Shown piece after piece: positions 12,222-22,312 of a DNA stretch of 64,000 nucleotides (the stretch's first letter is position 1; each line of letters begins with the position of its first letter). This DNA comes from Cymbidium sinense (lineage: Eukaryota > Streptophyta > Magnoliopsida > Asparagales > Orchidaceae). A program made the translations under genes and the position numbers. The notes below the pieces were generated by a model. The model worked only from the letters and a program-made list of their open reading frames with translations, had not been told where the DNA came from and made no database searches. The stretch covers positions 74,916,443-74,980,442 of the forward strand of contig CM038229.1 of assembly GCA_021442155.1 (NCBI GenBank). The letters are read 5' to 3'.

Positions 12222-13439
12222 TATATTTAATGAAATAAAATAAAATTATTATAAATTTTATGTAGAAATATGAGTTATATTTAAATGTTTCAATATTTAT
12301 TAATAAATTTAATATTAATTTTAAAATTAATAAATGATAAAAAATTTTTTGTTTGAATTTTGATGGTTTGCCTCAGAAAAAAGAAATGGTTTCACATGGA
12401 TCATTTCCTATATGATCTATGAGATTGATCTCTAGAAAAGCCCAAAAAATAAAAGTGAATAATCTCTAATTTGGTTCAATCTATTCTAGCCATTTTAGAT
12501 AGATCAAGAAAAACTCTTTAAGATTCTCTCTTAAAATTTTAGATGGCAAAATATTTTTTTCATATTGACATTAAATGACACCAAACACATTAAAGCAAAA
12601 AATTTATTGAGCCTTTTCTAATCTAAAAGAAAGGTAAAAAACTCATCTCATATTTTAATGGTTCAATTTGGAATCATTCATTATGCTCTTGTATTCAGAA
12701 CTCTTTGTTAAGAATATAAAGCTTAAAGAATCGAGAAAAGAATATGAATTGTGAAAATTCTAATCCTCTCGTAGTTCCTCCAAAATAAGAAAATTTATAT
12801 CAATTAAGATAAAGCATCTAAATCCAAATTGCAAAAGAAAGCAAAAAGCATCAAATATTATAAATGTGATATATTGGTTATTATCAAAATGTCTCAAAAG
12901 AAGTTAAATTAAAATTAAAATTAAAACAAATCTTTTGAAACTTTTAACCTCTTATGAGAAATTTCATCAAAGAAGATGAAATTATCATCTTCGAAGTAAT
13001 ATCTAATTAATGTCATCAAACATATTACTATAAAATATTGAAATGTCTAAAATATAAAGATCAACTTATAAAATCTTAGCTCAAGTTGATAATATGTCAC
13101 TCAAAATAAGATTATATCGAATAAATCCTTTTAATTTTCTATATACTTTATGAAGAAGTATATATACGAATATCTATGATGATTTCAAAATAAAATAAAA
13201 TAACAAAATCAATTAAAAGCTAAGACTAAATAAATAAATAATGAATTTAGAAATAAATCAATATCTATTCACGTGAACAAGATCCAGAACTAGAAAATTA
13301 AGAGAATGGATTGCTTCATAGTACTCAAAGAATGATATACCAAAAATTATATATCTCTATTAAATTAATCATAAATAAAGAATACATATTATAATGACAT
13401 ATAGATGGTAAATTTAAATTCAAAGGACTTATACCTTCA
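11947..13439 (+). other. Decayed interior of the pararetrovirus remnant
   Basis: AT-rich DNA between the coat-region and protease fragments, containing the (AT)n array at 12165-12218. Short Lys-rich stretches occur around 12700-12900, in the place where a nucleic-acid-binding segment would be expected, but frame changes and stops prevent a firm reading. Confidence 0.35.
12165..12218. repeat. (AT)n microsatellite, 54 bp
   Basis: Uninterrupted AT dinucleotide array within the pararetrovirus remnant. Confidence 0.95.
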
Positions 13440-13714
13440 AGTATTTTGGAAAATCACTCAAAAGCTAAGAGCTAATGGATAAAAAAATTGAATACAAATT
13501 ATCTTCTGTTGTCATTTATCAGGATGATATTTGCATTCATATGTCATTCTTATTAATTAAAAATTTAACTCAACACATTATTTTGGGAACTCCCTTTCTT
13601 CTGAAAATAATGCCTACCACTAGAATTGATGACATGAGAATTCATTGCGAAATATGGGATAAAAAAATTTATATTTTGATTTATTACCAATCCAAAAGTA
13701 GTCTTTATAAATAA
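13440..13714 (+). pseudogene. Endogenous caulimovirid-like remnant: aspartic protease region
   Basis: The open frame 13475-13714 contains FLLIKNLTQHIILGTPFL, the flap-to-C-terminal part of a retroviral-type aspartic protease in which an ILGTPFL-like block follows the active site by some tens of residues. The expected D-[ST]-G active-site triplet lies in the missing or unreadable upstream part. The frame ends in a stop before the reverse transcriptase piece, whereas in intact caulimovirids the two are fused. Part of the 3' end of this segment (about 13667-13735) recurs imperfectly at 14428-14500. Confidence 0.6.
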
Positions 13715-13854
13715 AATGAATAATAATAAATCTATTCATTTAAAATTTCTGATCTAACTATTAAACAAAAAATTTCTTCTCCTCAAATTCAAAATAAAAT
13801 TCAATCTTGTTTACAAGATCTCCAAAATTATTTTGTGGTGAAACCCAATAACTT

Positions 13855-14290
13855 TTGAAATAGAAAATTCATTCAAGGAACTCGATATTGATAATTTCAA
13901 TGAATGTGATATTCCAACTAAGAATCGTCCTTACCAAATGAACGAGCATTGTCTTGTTTTATATAAAGCAAAACTTGCCGAGTTATTAGCAAAAAAGATA
14001 ATTCGACAATCCTACTTCCCATGGAGCTACACCGCTTTTTATGTCAAGAACACGGCTGAAAAAGAAAGGAGAAAACCAAGACTTGTAATAAATTATAAAC
14101 CTCTTAATAAAATCTTTAAATGGATTAGATATCCACTTCTTAATAAAAGAGATCTGCTTAGCAAATAAAGCAAATATTTTTTCTAAATTTGATTTAAAAT
14201 TTGAGTATTGACAGATTCAAATCAAAGAGAAGATAGGTATAAAACAATATGTACTATTTCTTTTCAATGGAATGTAATGCCTTTTATTAT
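13855..14290 (+). pseudogene. Endogenous caulimovirid-like remnant: reverse transcriptase N-terminal part
   Basis: The open frame 13938-14168, extendable upstream in frame to about 13860, contains the N-terminal fingers of a caulimovirid/gypsy-type reverse transcriptase: a PWSYTAFYVKN block, then RKPRLVINYKPLNK, then WIRYPLLNKRDLL. Past a stop at 14166-14168, the downstream DNA reads SKFDLKFEY and QIQIKE in shifted frames, corresponding to the region of the first catalytic Asp. Palm motifs with YxDD and the RNase H domain are not present. The KxRLVINYKPLNK signature favours a pararetrovirus over a Ty3/gypsy element. The insertion is broken by stops, indels and 3' truncation. Confidence 0.7.
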
Positions 14291-14376
14291 GAGAATCCAA
14301 TCAAAGATTTATAAGAGACTACAACTTTGATATAAATAATTATTTTATTTAGTCTATTATCTAACTATTTCAACAA

Positions 14377-14396
14377 GAACTCCCTCGAGGGAGTTC
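14377..14396. repeat. Perfect 20-bp palindrome
   Basis: GAACTCCCTCGAGGGAGTTC is its own reverse complement and is GC-rich in an AT-rich setting. It lies just after the reverse transcriptase fragment. It could form a hairpin, but without a U-rich tail there is no reason to call it a terminator. Confidence 0.9.
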
Positions 14397-14540
14397 ACCT
14401 CATCATCATGATAATCATCATGACAAAAAAATTGTATTTTGATTTATTACCAATCTAAATAAATCAAAATGAAACAAAGAGGAAATAATAAATCTAATGA
14501 TATTAAGATTTAGAATAACCCAGATACCAAATTATTTGAA

Positions 14541-15330
14541 TTTTTTCATGTATATATTGTGTATATATGTGTGTGTGTCATATATAACATTTAACATCGA
14601 TAAATGAAAAATGAAGAAATTTTTGTCCAAAATTCTTCTATCTTTCTCAAAGCAGCCAATAAGATACAAGCAAGATAAGAAATAGAACAATTTTTTCCTC
14701 TTTTGATATTCCATGTAAAAATTAAATTTTATTGTATTTTTATAACAGTGTTGGATTTATGAAATAGGTTCTCTAGTTGGTTCTATGGCAATTATGTTTT
14801 AGAATCAGTCAAGATTTATAAGAGTAACAACTCTTACTTAACTTTGATATAATTATATTATTTCATTTTTTTAATAAATCATTTGAATTTAATTAACTAT
14901 GAACTCTCTTTTCTCATCTCATTTGATAACACAAAAATTATATTATTTATTACCAATCAAATATTTAATGAATAATATATATGAAAAGATTTAAATAGAT
15001 GAGGAAGATTATACCCTATGATACCAGCGATAATCTGAATAATCTGAAAATCATGTATACATGTATATATATGTGTATGTGTGGTATGTTATATAACTAT
15101 TTATAAAAAATGAGAGAGAATTCTAAAATTCACCTTCTTCTCTATTTCAGTAGAAACAATCAGCAAGATAAAATATAACAATTGGTTTCTTTTCCTTATC
15201 CCCACATCATTTGGACATATGATCTAATATGGATTAAATTGTAGTATTTGAATTTGTAACAGTTGTGTGAAATATAGTGGGTTCTTGCAGTTGGATTATG
15301 TTTTTAAAGTCATTGTTCAAATTGGTTTAA
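14541..15330. repeat. Diverged direct repeat, two copies about 510 bp apart
   Basis: Copy A (14541-14850) and copy B (15055-15330) share the order: TGTATATATATGTG-type start, ATATAAC, ATAAATGAAAAATGA-like block, CAAAATTCTTCT-like block, an AGCAAGATAA block, TATAACA and a GTTGGATTATG-like block. The similarity is interrupted but collinear. A related piece may also lie at 14290-14360. Confidence 0.5.
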
Positions 15331-16006
15331 AATCTTAGTTTTTAAGCTCAATAAATATTATTTTTTTAAGCTTGATGAAATTTGACTCATGTTTGATTAA
15401 ACTCATTTATACCCCTAAGTGATATATTTAATCTATATATTTCAAAAAAAAAAGTTCGTATACAAACCCTATATACGAGTTATATTCATATGAAACAGAC
15501 ATAAAGAGTTTTTTTTTTTAGGCTTTTTGATCAATGATTTATTCTTGATATACACATTTTTGCAGGCTATGATGAATCATCAGCCTTATAATATGAGATG
15601 CAACCGGCTACTATCATGTCTTTATCCTAAGTCTTTTTAGCTATTTTGAAAGCTCATTTTGATGCTGGGTGGACTTTAGCAGCTCTTTTTGCTCTCCGGG
15701 AATTAATATGTGGTTTTGGATATAGATTGAGCTGGGTTTAGCACTCATTAATGTCCCTGTTTTCTTAATCCATAAGCAAATCTAGAATTTTTGGGCTGAC
15801 TTCGTGTTCAGTAGCTTTGTATGGTGTCTATGCTTAAGCCCTTTTTTTTTTTTTTGAAATATCCGTCTGTCTATGATGTAAATTTATATTAATCTCTATC
15901 TTCATTACCGGCGTGTAGCCTTTAATTTAGCATTCAATAAGCCCTTTTAACAGTTAATGTTATACCTAATATTCATTGCTTAAAACAGCGAACATAACGA
16001 TCATTT

Positions 16007-16240
16007 GCAGTGGTTTAAATCGCTGCAAAAAAAATTTTTTTTTTTCTGGAAATATAGCAGTGAAAACCGCTATAATATTGTAGAAATGCAACACTAAAAC
16101 CGTTGCAATTCTAGAATCTTATCACAGCTATTTGAAAACTATTGCAGTAAAGTTTTGTGGTGGACAACATTCACAGCGTATAGATGTAGCGGTCATGAAA
16201 TCGCTGTAATGATTTTTGTAGTGGTTTAAGTTGCTGTCTT
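16007..16240. repeat. Block of repeated hairpin motifs, CACTA-like subterminal type
   Basis: GCAGTGGTTTAAATCGCTGC at 16007-16026 recurs in degenerate form at 16057 (GCAGTGAAAACCGCT), around 16139-16160, 16174-16210 (CAGCG...TAGCGG...CGCTGTAATG) and 16217 (GTAGTGGTTTAAGTTGCTGT). Repeated GC-richer motifs in both orientations are characteristic of the subterminal regions of CACTA transposons. No matching pair of CACTA ends with a target duplication was found, so this is a fragment. Confidence 0.45.
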
Positions 16241-16328
16241 TTTTAACCTCTACTAAAGCTTATTTTTATTGTAAGGTTGCAAGTTGCAAATTTTTTTTGT
16301 TTAAAAAATAAAAAATAAAATATATTAA

Positions 16329-16595
16329 GAGACTATTTGAGTTCAATTTTATTTTTTTAATTATATTTCTTTATTTTATTTTATTTTATTTTCTTTTAAA
16401 ATAAATTTTGATGATAATAATTATTTTAAAATATTCAAAATATTAAAAACTATTTTGAGTATTTTTAAAAATAATTATATTTTTTTTCAAAATTAAACAG
16501 TAAAAGTAGTTAAAAAAAACACATTAAAATCTATATTTTTTAAAAATAACATAAAAAATAAAAAATATGATATAAAATTGATCCCAAATAACGCC
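16329..16595. mobile_element. MITE, 267 bp, flanked by TTAA
   Basis: The left end GAGACTATTTGAGTTCAAT and the reverse complement of the right end GGCGTTATTTGGGATCAAT match at 13 of 19 positions and lie flush against direct TTAA repeats at 16325-16328 and 16596-16599. The interior is AT-rich and non-coding. A TTA/TTAA target points to a PIF/Harbinger-like origin, though the superfamily cannot be settled from ends this diverged. Confidence 0.6.
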
Positions 16596-16599
16596 TTAA

Positions 16600-17479
16600 T
16601 TACAAAATTTTATTTAACAAACAAATCAAATTTCTAATAACGTGATGAAAAGATAGAAAAATATAAAATATAATTAAAATATAATTTTTATTCAAAAATA
16701 ATGGGATCAGTAATAAAAATATAATACTAATGTAAGTCAAAAAATAATTATGTTTATGTGGTTTTTTTAGTATGGAAATTAATGGATTACAAAACCAGTC
16801 GTCCCTTTTCTCCTTATTTGCCTGATACCCTCTGAGATAGACTGATACATTCGATTCTATCCAAATTTGTAATAATACAATATTTCTGACGATTAAAATA
16901 AATTGAATAATAAAAAATATTAACTATATGTAATTAGTATAATAACTAAAAAGATCCGACTCAGTGAGCATAATTATAGGATCCGAGGCTGAGTGGTATA
17001 ACAGTGGCCTTTAAAGTGATGGAGGTCAATTCAATATGGTGGGTGGTTTTATAACACAAACAGGCCCGAATACATGTCACGTAACAATTCCGGATAAAGA
17101 AGGTTGACATTTGATAGCCCAGCAAATAACAAAAAAAATCATATAAAATAATCGTTGCGTTGGAAACCACCTTCCAAGTGGTAAAATGAGCGGACACCAA
17201 CATCTTCTTTCTTCCATCTATTTTATGTAACATACGTACCATACATACATAAGAGTATAAACGAGCTGAATATATATGAGTTGAATTTTTATTCATATTC
17301 TCTTATTTAAAATAATTAAATTCTGTTATTTCAATACATCAAAATAATTCCAAAATTATATGTATGAGAGGATTTGAATGATTTATGCATGACAAAATTG
17401 AAATGAGGTTATGTTATTTCGCTTATAAATAAATATATTTTATTGTTTACTAAACACAAATGAACGCATTTGTGATAGC

Positions 17480-17483
<4 letters not shown>
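16600..17483. other. No gene recognised
   Basis: AT-rich DNA. A minus-strand open frame (17296-16961) has no recognisable motif and contains no signal for a gene. Confidence 0.45.

Positions 17484-17562
<79 letters not shown>
17484..17562. repeat. (AT)n microsatellite, 79 bp
   Basis: Uninterrupted AT dinucleotide array. Confidence 0.95.
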
Positions 17563-17566
<4 letters not shown>

Positions 17567-17957
17567 ATTAAGTGATGAATTTTATGATTAAGTGTCATGT
17601 TCATATAAAGAATAACACGAGTTAACTTCAGGAGTGGATTTCTTTAGCCTATTATGACAGGTTTTCCGCTCATTATCACTCATATTGATTTCTTGGATAG
17701 AGTTTCCAACCAGGAGACATAAGGAAAGAGAGTGGCATGCAATTAAATAATAAAATTGCATTCATATAACTGTTAATGAAGACTTATTTGCAGCAGTAAC
17801 ATCACTTTACACATGTCAATTACTTCATCTTGGGGGAAGCGATCAAGTAGAGACTATTGTGTAAAAGAAACTCATTCAAACCATAGGAATAATGCACGCC
17901 ATCATAAGGGGAATGAACCCTAGGCTATTAGGCAACAAATTTTAAAAGAATTTATTA
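17563..17957. other. Flank of the CACTA element, no gene
   Basis: AT-rich DNA without open frames of interest, ending in the TTA that is duplicated at the far side of the CACTA element. Confidence 0.5.
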
Positions 17958-18824
17958 CACTACAAAAATATTGCTATATTCCAACGGATTTCTTTGCTGG
18001 AAATTATTAGCTGAATAACCGTCCAAATAGTCTGCCAAAATATTTTCCGATGAATTTTTCGGCTGAAAAGAAATTGAGCTTGATTCACTTAAACTCAATT
18101 GTATAGCCGATGACTTAAGCTATCGTAACATTTTTCAGCAGAAAATTTGCTGATTTTTTCGCCGAAAAGTGCTAATATATGAATGACAACCCCCGCACTC
18201 GAGCCATTTTCCGATTTCCTTCTTTCTCTTTCTATAGGGCGAAATGAAACTTAGGGCATGCTGATTTTCATTCAAAACTTATCTATTTTCTCCATTGAAT
18301 CAAAGGTTTACCTCAATCTCTTCCTTATATTGCAATTTTTTATAATTCCATATATTCTTTAGTAAGAATATGGATTTAAATTTAGGTATTTTAATAAATT
18401 TTAGGTTAAATTTTCTCCAAATTAATTTGAAATTATTAAATATTATATTAAAATATCTATTTGTGTGTAGATCTTTTGTTACATATTAGTGTTTGTGTTT
18501 TTGATAACTTTAAGATTCAGGAATTTAGGTCTTATTATTCCTCCAAGTCATTTAATGTGTAAAATTATTAATTATATGATTTTGAAAATTTTTCTATATT
18601 TATTTAAATTTTACAATATGTGTTAGTCTCAGTTTTTTGCAAAAAAAGTTAGGGTTTAGTGATTAAGTGATACTATGATTTTACTTGTAAAAATTCATTC
18701 ATTGAGAATAACTTAAACACTTAGGGCGTCACATGAAATAAGTCATTTATTATGCAATCAATTTTATTTATATAATGCAATAGAATATTAATTGAGATCT
18801 CATATTTTCTAATTTAGGATGATT

Positions 18825-20590
18825 ATGGATTATGGATATCGTAGTGAGTCATGGATGTACAATTGATGCATCCAAAGAAAAGATTAACTGATGAATTCTT
18901 GAGTGTTGTTGAAAACTTTATACAAGTGGCATCTCAACTTCTTACATTTCGAAAGTTTCATGTCCATGTCAAAGAATTAGACTTTCCTAACACTAAATGA
19001 AATTAAAGTAGACTTGTCTCATAGGAGTTTTCAACAAAATGATTGGTTATAGACTTCACATGGTGAGTTTGAGCCACATGTTGATACTTCCAGTGGTGCC
19101 TCAATAAATCACGGATGCCCCTCAAGAGAATATGACTCTAATCGAACTTATGAAGAAATGGTATATGATGCTACTAGAGCAGAATACCTTGCAAAGGAGG
19201 ATTTACCTAATAAAGAAGCTCAAATGTTCTATGATCTACTAAAAATGACCATTGTGGAAAGGATGCACGAATCACACCGAGCTGGTAGCCTATAAGAATT
19301 CTAAATATTAAAACTGAAATTAACATATGGTGAATGCTTTAACCAATTTCAGAGTTGCTAAAATAAATAATTCCAAAGAAAAATTTAGTTCTTGAAGACC
19401 TATACATAACATAGAAGTTAATATCAAAGTTGGGCGATAAAATTTTTTTTGACTATTGTGTGAATGATTGTATGTTGTATTACAAGGACAACGCATAGGA
19501 TACTGAATGCAAATTTTACGTAGCACTAAGGTTCAAGCCACTCAGTAGGAAATAGTGCAAACAGAAGGATGTCCCACATAAGTGTTTATTCTACGTCCCG
19601 CTAACTCCACTTTTGCAGAGACTCTACACTTCCATGCCTTCATCCTAGCATATGCGATGACATCACAACAGAGTAAGTGCAAAATATATCTTGAGCTATC
19701 CATTAGACAAAGAAGCATGGAAGCATTTCAATCGCACTTACCTAGATTTTACATTCGAGCTACAAAATGTTTGACTTGGCCTTTGTGTTGATGGTTTCAC
19801 ACATTCAATCACCATCTCCCTATTCATGTTGGGATAGTTATACCATATAATTTACTACCGAGATGTGCATAACAACTCCTTGTATGTCCTTAACTTTGAT
19901 CATTCTTGGACCACATAACCCTAAGGCAAAGATTGATGTATACCTACAATCCTTGATACATGAGCTCAAGATTTTATAAGACATTGGTGTCGACATATGA
20001 CATAGCAAAACTTTCAGCTAAAAGCTACACTTATGTGAACTATCAATAATTTTTTTGCCTATGAAATGCTGTCAAGGTGGAGCACATATGATAAATTAGC
20101 TTGTCCATAATGGATCTATCAAAGGCATTCACTCTTAAAATGGTCATGTTAGTTTGTCATTGTATGTTCCTCCCCGCTAATCATTCATTCATAAGAAATA
20201 AGCATGCATTCACAAAAAATCGAGTTGAGAAGGCGAAGTCGCCTCCAAGATTGAGTGAAGATGATTTATGGCATATTGTTAGTTCTATGCTGACTATAGT
20301 TAATTCTCCAATAATAGTTGAAGGTCATATACCGAGTTATGGTGTGACATATAACTGGATAAAAATGAGTATTTTGTGGGGTTTATCATATTGGAAGTCT
20401 AATATGATAGACATAATCTTGACATGATGCATATAGAGAAAAATTATTTTGACAATATTTTCAACACAATGGTGATTGTTAAGGGAAAAATAAAAGATAA
20501 TGTTAAAACTAGGTTGGACTTGATGAAATATTATCGTAAAAGAGAGTTAGAGCTGAGAGAGATAATTTTTAGGTTCAATCCAACCAGGTA
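18825..20590 (+). pseudogene. CACTA tnp2-type transposase (TNPD), decayed
   Basis: Blocks of the plant transposase-tnp2 family appear in the right order across shifting frames: YRSESWMY then LTDEFLSVVENFI (about 18825-18930, the N-terminal transposase-associated domain); FDYCVNDCMLYYKD near 19449; KCLFYVPLTPLLQRLY (19578-19630); PLDKEAWKHFNRTYLDF and LGLCVDGF (19700-19800); AYEMLSRWSTYDKLACP (20060-20110); NKHAFTKNRVEKAKSPPRLS (20190-20250); and DMMHIEKNYFDNIFNTM (20417-20470). TNP2 binds and cuts the element ends together with the second gene product. The coding sequence carries many stops and indels and is non-functional. Intact relatives are around 700-1,100 codons, so most of the gene length is still represented. 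Confidence 0.85.
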
Positions 20591-21600
20591 AGCTACTCAT
20601 AAAAGTAGAGATATAATAAAGAGCAAGTATGATGCTCCATATTTATCATGGAAGAAGATCCCAATTGAGGTTCATGACATGTGGTTTATGGAGTTCGAGG
20701 TATTGACTAAGTTGTTTACAAATATTTTAATGGAATTATTAATCTTGAATAATTAATTAGTGTTTGTTCCATGTTATAGAAGAATTTTAGCTATTTGTAG
20801 AGCACAATTAGAAGATCAGACAAAACTTTGAGTCTAGAGGGGTTACTCGCCTAAGAGATATGTTCACGGACATACACAAGTCTGGGAAGACCTATTTGGA
20901 TTAGAGAGGATGTATGAGCTGACATCTATAGAGTATGGGCCTCCCTAGAGTATGTTCGCAAATGGGAGTAGAAGCAAAATCATATTTTGATTGTAGTGGC
21001 ATGGGCATCTCTCACTATATGTTGTTACCTTACATCAAATATTGACGAGGATGGTAAGTCATTTGTTAGTTTTATTAGTTGAACATATTATTACAATTGA
21101 TGAATTTTATTTGTAATCTTTACAAGTGAAAGTTCTTGGCCAAGAGTTTTTCTCAATATTAAGAACACATCGATCGACTAACTAATAGTGGGTTGATGTT
21201 GTTAGTTCATAGAGAATGTAAGTTAACATTAATTTTTTGAAATATAATTGAGTTAATAATTTGTTATGATTAACTAATATTCTAGTTGTTTATAGGATGA
21301 CTACATGCTGTTGAAGGAGGTTAGTTTAGGGCTTAATTGGTGCAAGCAGTTCTAGTAGGTAGTCTGAGCAATCAGAATATGATATATGGAAGGAGGTCGT
21401 TGGGGGAAGAAGAAGGGACATATTTAGACAGGCTCAGAGCATATGGTGCACGCCATTCGTTCTGAATCATGATATTGTTTAGAGGCAGTTTGCTATGATA
21501 GCCAAAAAGATGGAAGCCAGGATGACTGCACGGATGGAGGTCCAGATGGTAAAAATAAAGGAGAGAATGAAGAAAGATGCGGGATAGCAAGGAAGAAACT
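20591..21600 (+). pseudogene. CACTA second ORF (Transposase_24-like), decayed
   Basis: Downstream of tnp2 on the same strand, shifting frames read LSWKKIPIEVHDMWFMEFE near 20640, RGVTRLRDMFTDIHKSGKTY near 20835, then YDIWKEVVGGRRRD and a Met/Arg-rich end ARMTARMEVQMVKIKERM (21510-21570). This layout matches the plant transposase (Ptta/En/Spm, Transposase_24) family that accompanies tnp2 in CACTA elements. A second, diverged copy of the same ORF lies on the minus strand at 51421-52350. Stops and indels disrupt the whole length. Confidence 0.65.
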
Positions 21601-22312
21601 AGTGGTGGAAGATGAGAAGTAGGCCTCATTTATATTATATTTACATATGTAAAAGTTTGTTTAGATTTTTATATTTTAAACTTTCATTTAAATGTTTATG
21701 AAACTAATAGTTCATTCTAATGGTTATGAAAATATTGAAAGTTATGAATAGGCTCATTTAAATGTTTGTTAGTCATATGTTGATGCTGAGTGTATTCTTG
21801 CGAATAGTTGTTTGTAAATCTTCTGTAGGTGTAGAAAATCAAAATATGAGTGAAGCTCTATTTTTTTCATTTTTGCATAGGTTTTCGAAAACTATAGATG
21901 AATTTTTTTTGTCAAAAACCTCGATTTAAGGCATCGACAAACAAAAATCCATCAAAATTTTTTTGAATGGACAACTTTTGATGGTATTTCGGATTAACTC
22001 CATCAAAAATTTTTGATGGTTGGGTTTGCCGGCATGACCGCAACAAACACTCAAAAAATTTTTGGCTATAAATTTTAGCCGGTATGTCCGCCTGATCTTC
22101 CTAATAACGTTTTTGATGAATAGGCCACATGAATTCTGAAGGTAAACTTTTTTCATTGGATTTTCATACTGTCAAAAAGCATTTCCAACTAGGGTTTTAT
22201 TGGCTAACCAATATATGTCAGAAATCCATCAAAAAAGTTCATTACCAATGGATTTCTTGTTGATTATCGACAGGTTGGTCCGCCAAAATTATACAATATT
22301 CCTATAGTGTTA

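Larger units (their letters stand above)
14291..16000. other. Repeat-containing AT-rich DNA, no gene
   Basis: Holds a perfect 20-bp palindrome (14377-14396), a partial copy of the protease 3' region (14428-14500), and two diverged copies of a segment with GT-rich starts (14541-14850 and 15055-15330). A run of T lies at 15842-15855. No open frame of interest was seen. Confidence 0.45.
17958..22309 (+). mobile_element. CACTA (En/Spm) transposon, complete ends, 4,352 bp
   Basis: The left end is CACTACAAAAATATTG at 17958. The right end is CAATATTCCTATAGTG, whose reverse complement is CACTATAGGAATATTG (13 of 16 matching). The element is flanked by direct TTA at 17955-17957 and 22310-22312, the 3-bp target duplication diagnostic of CACTA elements. 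Subterminal regions are rich in repeated GGATTT/AAATCC and CCATCAAAA motifs. Inside, on the plus strand, lie a decayed tnp2 transposase gene and a second decayed ORF. Numerous stops and indels show it cannot make its own transposase, but the ends are well preserved. Confidence 0.9.

Noticed and set aside
12690..12900. CCHC zinc knuckle in the pararetrovirus remnant
   Set aside because: Only a Lys-rich stretch and one possible Cys remain; the spacing of the four ligands cannot be read.
13938..14168. Ty3/gypsy reverse transcriptase instead of pararetrovirus
   Set aside because: The RLVINYKPLNK-type block and the coat-region fragment upstream fit caulimovirids better, though the RT piece alone would not decide.
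16091..16223. CACTA-type ends (CACTAAAACC at 16091 and TTTTTGTAGTG ending at 16223)
   Set aside because: They do not form an inverted pair with a 3-bp target duplication, and the second is part of the repeated internal motif.
16975..17050. tRNA-like sequence (GGCTGAGTGGTATAACAG...GGTCAATTCAAT)
   Set aside because: It has an A-box-like and a weak B-box-like word, but no acceptor stem or anticodon stem can be paired.
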